64,000 nucleotides of DNA from Eonycteris spelaea. Its lineage: Eukaryota > Chordata > Mammalia > Chiroptera > Pteropodidae. How positions within the stretch are numbered: position 1 is the first letter of the stretch; every line of letters starts with the position of its first letter. A program made the position numbers and the translations under genes. Where the stretch lies: positions 3,100,001 to 3,164,000 of the forward strand of contig PUFA01000116.1 of the NCBI GenBank assembly GCA_003508835.1. Reading direction: 5' to 3'. Shown one piece after another: positions 60,687 through 64,000 of this stretch. The notes under the pieces were generated by a model. It did not search any database and was not told the origin of the DNA. It saw nothing but the letters and a program-made list of their open reading frames with translations.

Positions 60687-61185
60687 ACTAATGTGCTGAT
60701 TCACAAGTACTGTACCTACCTTTATCCCAGCCTGAAGGTAAGACATTTTGTACCTGAAGCCATCACCCTTTTGCTTTGGGGTAAGTTGTCTTTAGTTTCC
60801 TTCAGTTATTTCATTATTTACCTGGCTTCTGCCTTAAAAAGCCTTCCACTATAATTTGTGAAAATTTTACACAGTCTATAAATACGTCAGATGGACCTTC
60901 ACTCTCAATTTGGAGACTCTCCAATCCTCATCAGATAAGACACTTATCAATACTCATTCTGGAAGCGGTTACTATTTCACCCAATAATTATCAAATGAAT
61001 AATTAAATATCCTTATTTTAGTTTTTAAACTAGGTAACATTCCTGTGATGGATCAGAAATTTATATTTTTAGAAAAGGCCCACAAATTCTCCTTAATGTA
61101 CAGTAGATATAGTGCATCACTGATAATTACTATCAGATACTGACCCTCTGTTTGGCTTGATATGGGAATAAATATTAATATAATA
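60687..61185. other. Unique AT-rich DNA
   Basis: Nothing recognised. Confidence 0.45.
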
Positions 61186-61189
61186 GCAA

Positions 61190-61375
61190 CTTCTTTACTG
61201 GGCAAATACCACATTCAAGCCACCATGAGAGACAGGAACAATTCTCTGAGGCCAAGGTTATCATCCCCATTTTACAGCTCAGGGAATGGTCCCCAGAGAC
61301 CAGGGGAACATAGTTAATGTGTGGCAGAAGAGGGGTTCTGACAGAAGTGACTACCTCCAAATCCCATGGTACTAA
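61190..61375 (-). repeat. MIR SINE, antisense
   Basis: 'aaggttatcatccccatttt', 'acagctcagggaatggtccc' and 'tagttaatgtgtggcagaag' follow antisense MIR. The block 'gttatcatccccattttaca' is nearly exact. Confidence 0.7.
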
Positions 61376-62055
61376 TCTTCCTGCAACAAGCTTCAGGTTG
61401 AAAAAATTAGTGGAAAGGGAAATAGTGTCTGCATCACCTTCTTTAATACACAGTGATTTAATATATTACTGAGTATGTCTCAAAAAATAAACTCTTAACT
61501 GGATGAATATGCCGATAATAGGGTTGGCATGTAGTGAAAGACAACTAATGAAAATGAAGTCAAGGCTGTCCACTGTATCAGGGAGTGGTTGGACTTCATG
61601 GTGTAAAGAGTCCTTCCAAGCCTGAGATTTGCTGTATAATGTAACTTTCTAATTATAAATCTTAATTAGGCTTTATAGACTATAAGCTGCTTGGATATTC
61701 CTGCTTTATGATTAATCTCTTTTTAAGCTGCTAGCCACTATCTGTTTCTGCTTAGGTTTATGAGATATTATTAGTGATTAGAATGAGACTATCCAAGTGG
61801 AATTTTAACTTTTCAACTTAAATTTAAATAATACATAGTTAAATGTTTCTCTTTTTATGGGTCCTACATATGGCAGTCATTAGCCACGTTTATAATGTGA
61901 ACTTTATTTAAGCTTGTTCTAAGCTGTTAGTTTGTTAGAGTAATGATGCATAGATAACACATTACACAAATTCTTTTATCTTTCAAGAAATACCAGTGAG
62001 AAAACTGGATTAAAATAAATCATTTATTGTTTTTTCAAACCTCCGCTATATTTAT
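61376..62055. other. Unique AT-rich DNA
   Basis: Nothing recognised. Confidence 0.45.
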
Positions 62056-62059
62056 CATG

Positions 62060-64000
62060 TTTATTTTTAAAATTTAGTCTTTAATTATAGTTGACATACA
62101 ATATTATATTAGTTTTAGGTATACAACATATTGATTAGACATTTATATCTCTTACTAGGTCATCACCACAATAACTCTAATACTCCCTGGCAGAATATTT
62201 AGTTATTATATTATTGACTATATTCCCTATGCTGTACATTGAATCTCTGTGACTAATTTCATAACTGGCAGTTTGTACCTATTAATCCCTTTCACTATTC
62301 GTCCACCACCCTCGACTCCCATCTTAAACCACCAGTTTGTTCTCTATGTAAGTTTGTTCCTGTTTTGTTTTAATTCCACATATAAGCGAAATTATGTATT
62401 TGTCTTTCTGCCTGATTTATTTCACTTTTCATAATATTGTGTGGACACATCCATGTTGTAACAGATGTCAAGACTTCATTCTTCCCTATGGCTGAGGATT
62501 ATCTATTCATCTATTGATGGATACCTAGGTTGCTTCTCTATCTGTGCTGTAGTAAAGAATGCTGCAATGAACATAGTGGTGCATATATCTTTCCGAATAA
62601 GTATTTTTTACTTTTTTTCAATAAGCGCACAGAAGTGGGATTGCTGGGTCATATAGTAGTTCTATTTTGAATCGTTTTAGAAATCACCCTACTGTTTTCC
62701 GTAAAACTTGGCTGCACCAAGTTTATAATGCCACCAACAATGCATGAAGGTTTCTTTTTCTCCATGGGCTCACCAACACTTATTCTTTGTTCTCTTTTTT
62801 GATAATAGCCATTCTGACAAGTGTAAAGTGATATCTTATTGTGATTTTGATTTGCATTTCCCTGGTGATTAGTGATGTTGAGAATCTTTTCATGTGTTTG
62901 ATGGTCACCTATGTCCTCTTTGAAGAAACGTCTATTCAGATCCTCTGACCATTTTTTAATGTTTTTTTTGGGGGGGAGGGGATGTTGAGTTGTATGAGTT
63001 CTTTATATATTTTTTGATATTAACACCTTATCAAATATCATTTGAAAATATCTTCTCCCATTCAGTCGATTGCATTTTTGTTTTGTTGATGGTTTCCTTT
63101 GTGGTACAAAAGTTTCTCAGTATGATGTAGTCCCATTTTATTTTTTATTTTTTTGCTTTTGTTGTCTTTGTCCTGAGAGGCATATGCAAAAAAGAATTAT
63201 TATCAAGACCAATGTCAGAAAGCTTACCACCTATGTCTTCTTCTAGGAGTTTTATACCTTCAGGTCTTAAATTTAAGTCATTAATCCATTTTGAGTTTAT
63301 TTTTGTATGTTGTATAAGAAAGTGGTCTAGTTTCATTTTTTGTAGGCTATTGTCTAGTTGTCTCAATGTTATTTATGAAAAAACAGTCTGCTCCACTTTC
63401 TTTCCTCCTTCATCATAGATTAATCTGACATATAAGCATGGGCTTTATCTATGGCCTCTGTATGCTATTCCACTGATCTATGTGTTTATGTTTGTGCCAG
63501 CACCACACTGTTTTGATTGCTAAACTCTGCAGTATAGTTTGAAATCAGGAAGTTTGATGCCCCTAACTTTGTTCTTTCACAAGATTGCTTTGTCTATTCA
63601 GGGTCTCCTGTGGTTCCGCATAAATTTTAGGATTATTTTTTTCTAGTTCTGTGAAAAATGCCATTGGAATTTTGATACACACTGCATTCAATTTGAAGAT
63701 TTTTTTTTTGTGGTAATATGAACAGTATTAACTCTTCCAATCCATTAGCATGATATTTCCTTCCATTTGATTGTGTCTTTCCCAGTTTCTTTCATCAATG
63801 TCATAGTTTTCACAGCACAGGTTTTTACCTTCTTGGTTAAATTTATTCCTGGGTATTTAATTTTTTCATGTAATTGTAAATGATTATTTTCTTAATTTCT
63901 CTTTCTGATAACCTGTTATTAGTATGTAAAAACACAACGAATTCCTGAATATCAATTTTGTATATTACAACTTTACTAAATTCATTCATTAGTACGAATA
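62060..64000 (-). mobile_element. LINE-1, antisense, 3' end to mid ORF2, continues past the window
   Basis: It starts at the 3' end ('attatagttgacatacaata', 'ccctatgctgtacattgaat') and runs inward through 'ccacatataagcgaaattat', 'ggattgctgggtcatatagt', 'gcatttccctggtgattagt', 'cagatcctctgaccattttt', 'tccattttgagtttattttt' and 'ccagcaccacactgttttga', to the edge. Small frames of about 60-73 codons are ORF2 shadows or remnants. Frames are broken, so it is not active as seen. Confidence 0.95.

Noticed and set aside
60436..60699. 87-codon plus-strand frame rich in Leu, Ser and Pro
   Set aside because: Produced by the polypyrimidine tract.

Overview
This is a window of nuclear DNA from a placental mammal. 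It is AT-rich and looks like intergenic or deep intronic sequence. The evidence is its interspersed-repeat content: MIR and L2 fossils throughout, MaLR (MLT1-type) LTRs, hAT-Charlie (MER5-type) and Tigger-type DNA transposon fossils, old L1M/HAL1-type tails, and somewhat younger LINE-1 pieces. There are no operons, ribosome binding sites or long conserved reading frames. The longest frame anywhere is about 124 codons, which AT-rich or GC-patch DNA can give by chance. I saw no tRNA, rRNA, snRNA or CRISPR array by eye.

Species. No lineage-specific young SINE is visible: no Alu, B1/B2, Bov-tA, carnivore SINEC or equine ERE. Two L1 3' ends (38045-38815 and 50404-50880) share a distinctive tail. 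From memory this resembles bat L1 tails more than ruminant, carnivore or horse ones. A laurasiatherian, possibly a bat with few recent SINEs, is a low-confidence guess.

Layout. 0-8 kb: a MIR, an L1 ORF2 piece carrying a perfect-but-one 76-bp tandem duplication, an antisense L2, and a nest made of an old L1M tail, a hAT element with an exact 8-bp target duplication, and a Tigger end. Just beyond lies the only segment I consider a possible coding exon: minus strand, 52 codons, phase 0, with a splice-acceptor-like start and an AATAAA downstream of the stop. 8-20 kb: mostly unique AT-rich DNA with scattered L2. 18-28 kb: more GC-rich patches, an antisense MLT1, LTR-like units, a 26-bp Z-DNA-prone tract, a full consensus-match CTCF-type site, and MER5A. 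28-42 kb: L2 and MIR fossils, a HAL1/L1M tail, an L1 3' end and a long sense L2. 42-55 kb: hAT, MIR, L1M, an ERV class-I-type LTR end, a CpG-dense patch, a 5'-truncated L1 with clear target-site duplication and an AAAG tail, then MLT1, L2, MIR and MER5A. 55-64 kb: three antisense L1 segments, the last running off the window end.

The features do not form a functional gene system. The window records successive retrotransposition. I found no undescribed biological system. The best leads are the candidate terminal exon at 7.3 kb, the palindrome-bounded duplication at 1.8 kb and the isolated CpG-dense patches. All family names rest on remembered consensus sequences, not on a search, and repeat boundaries are approximate.
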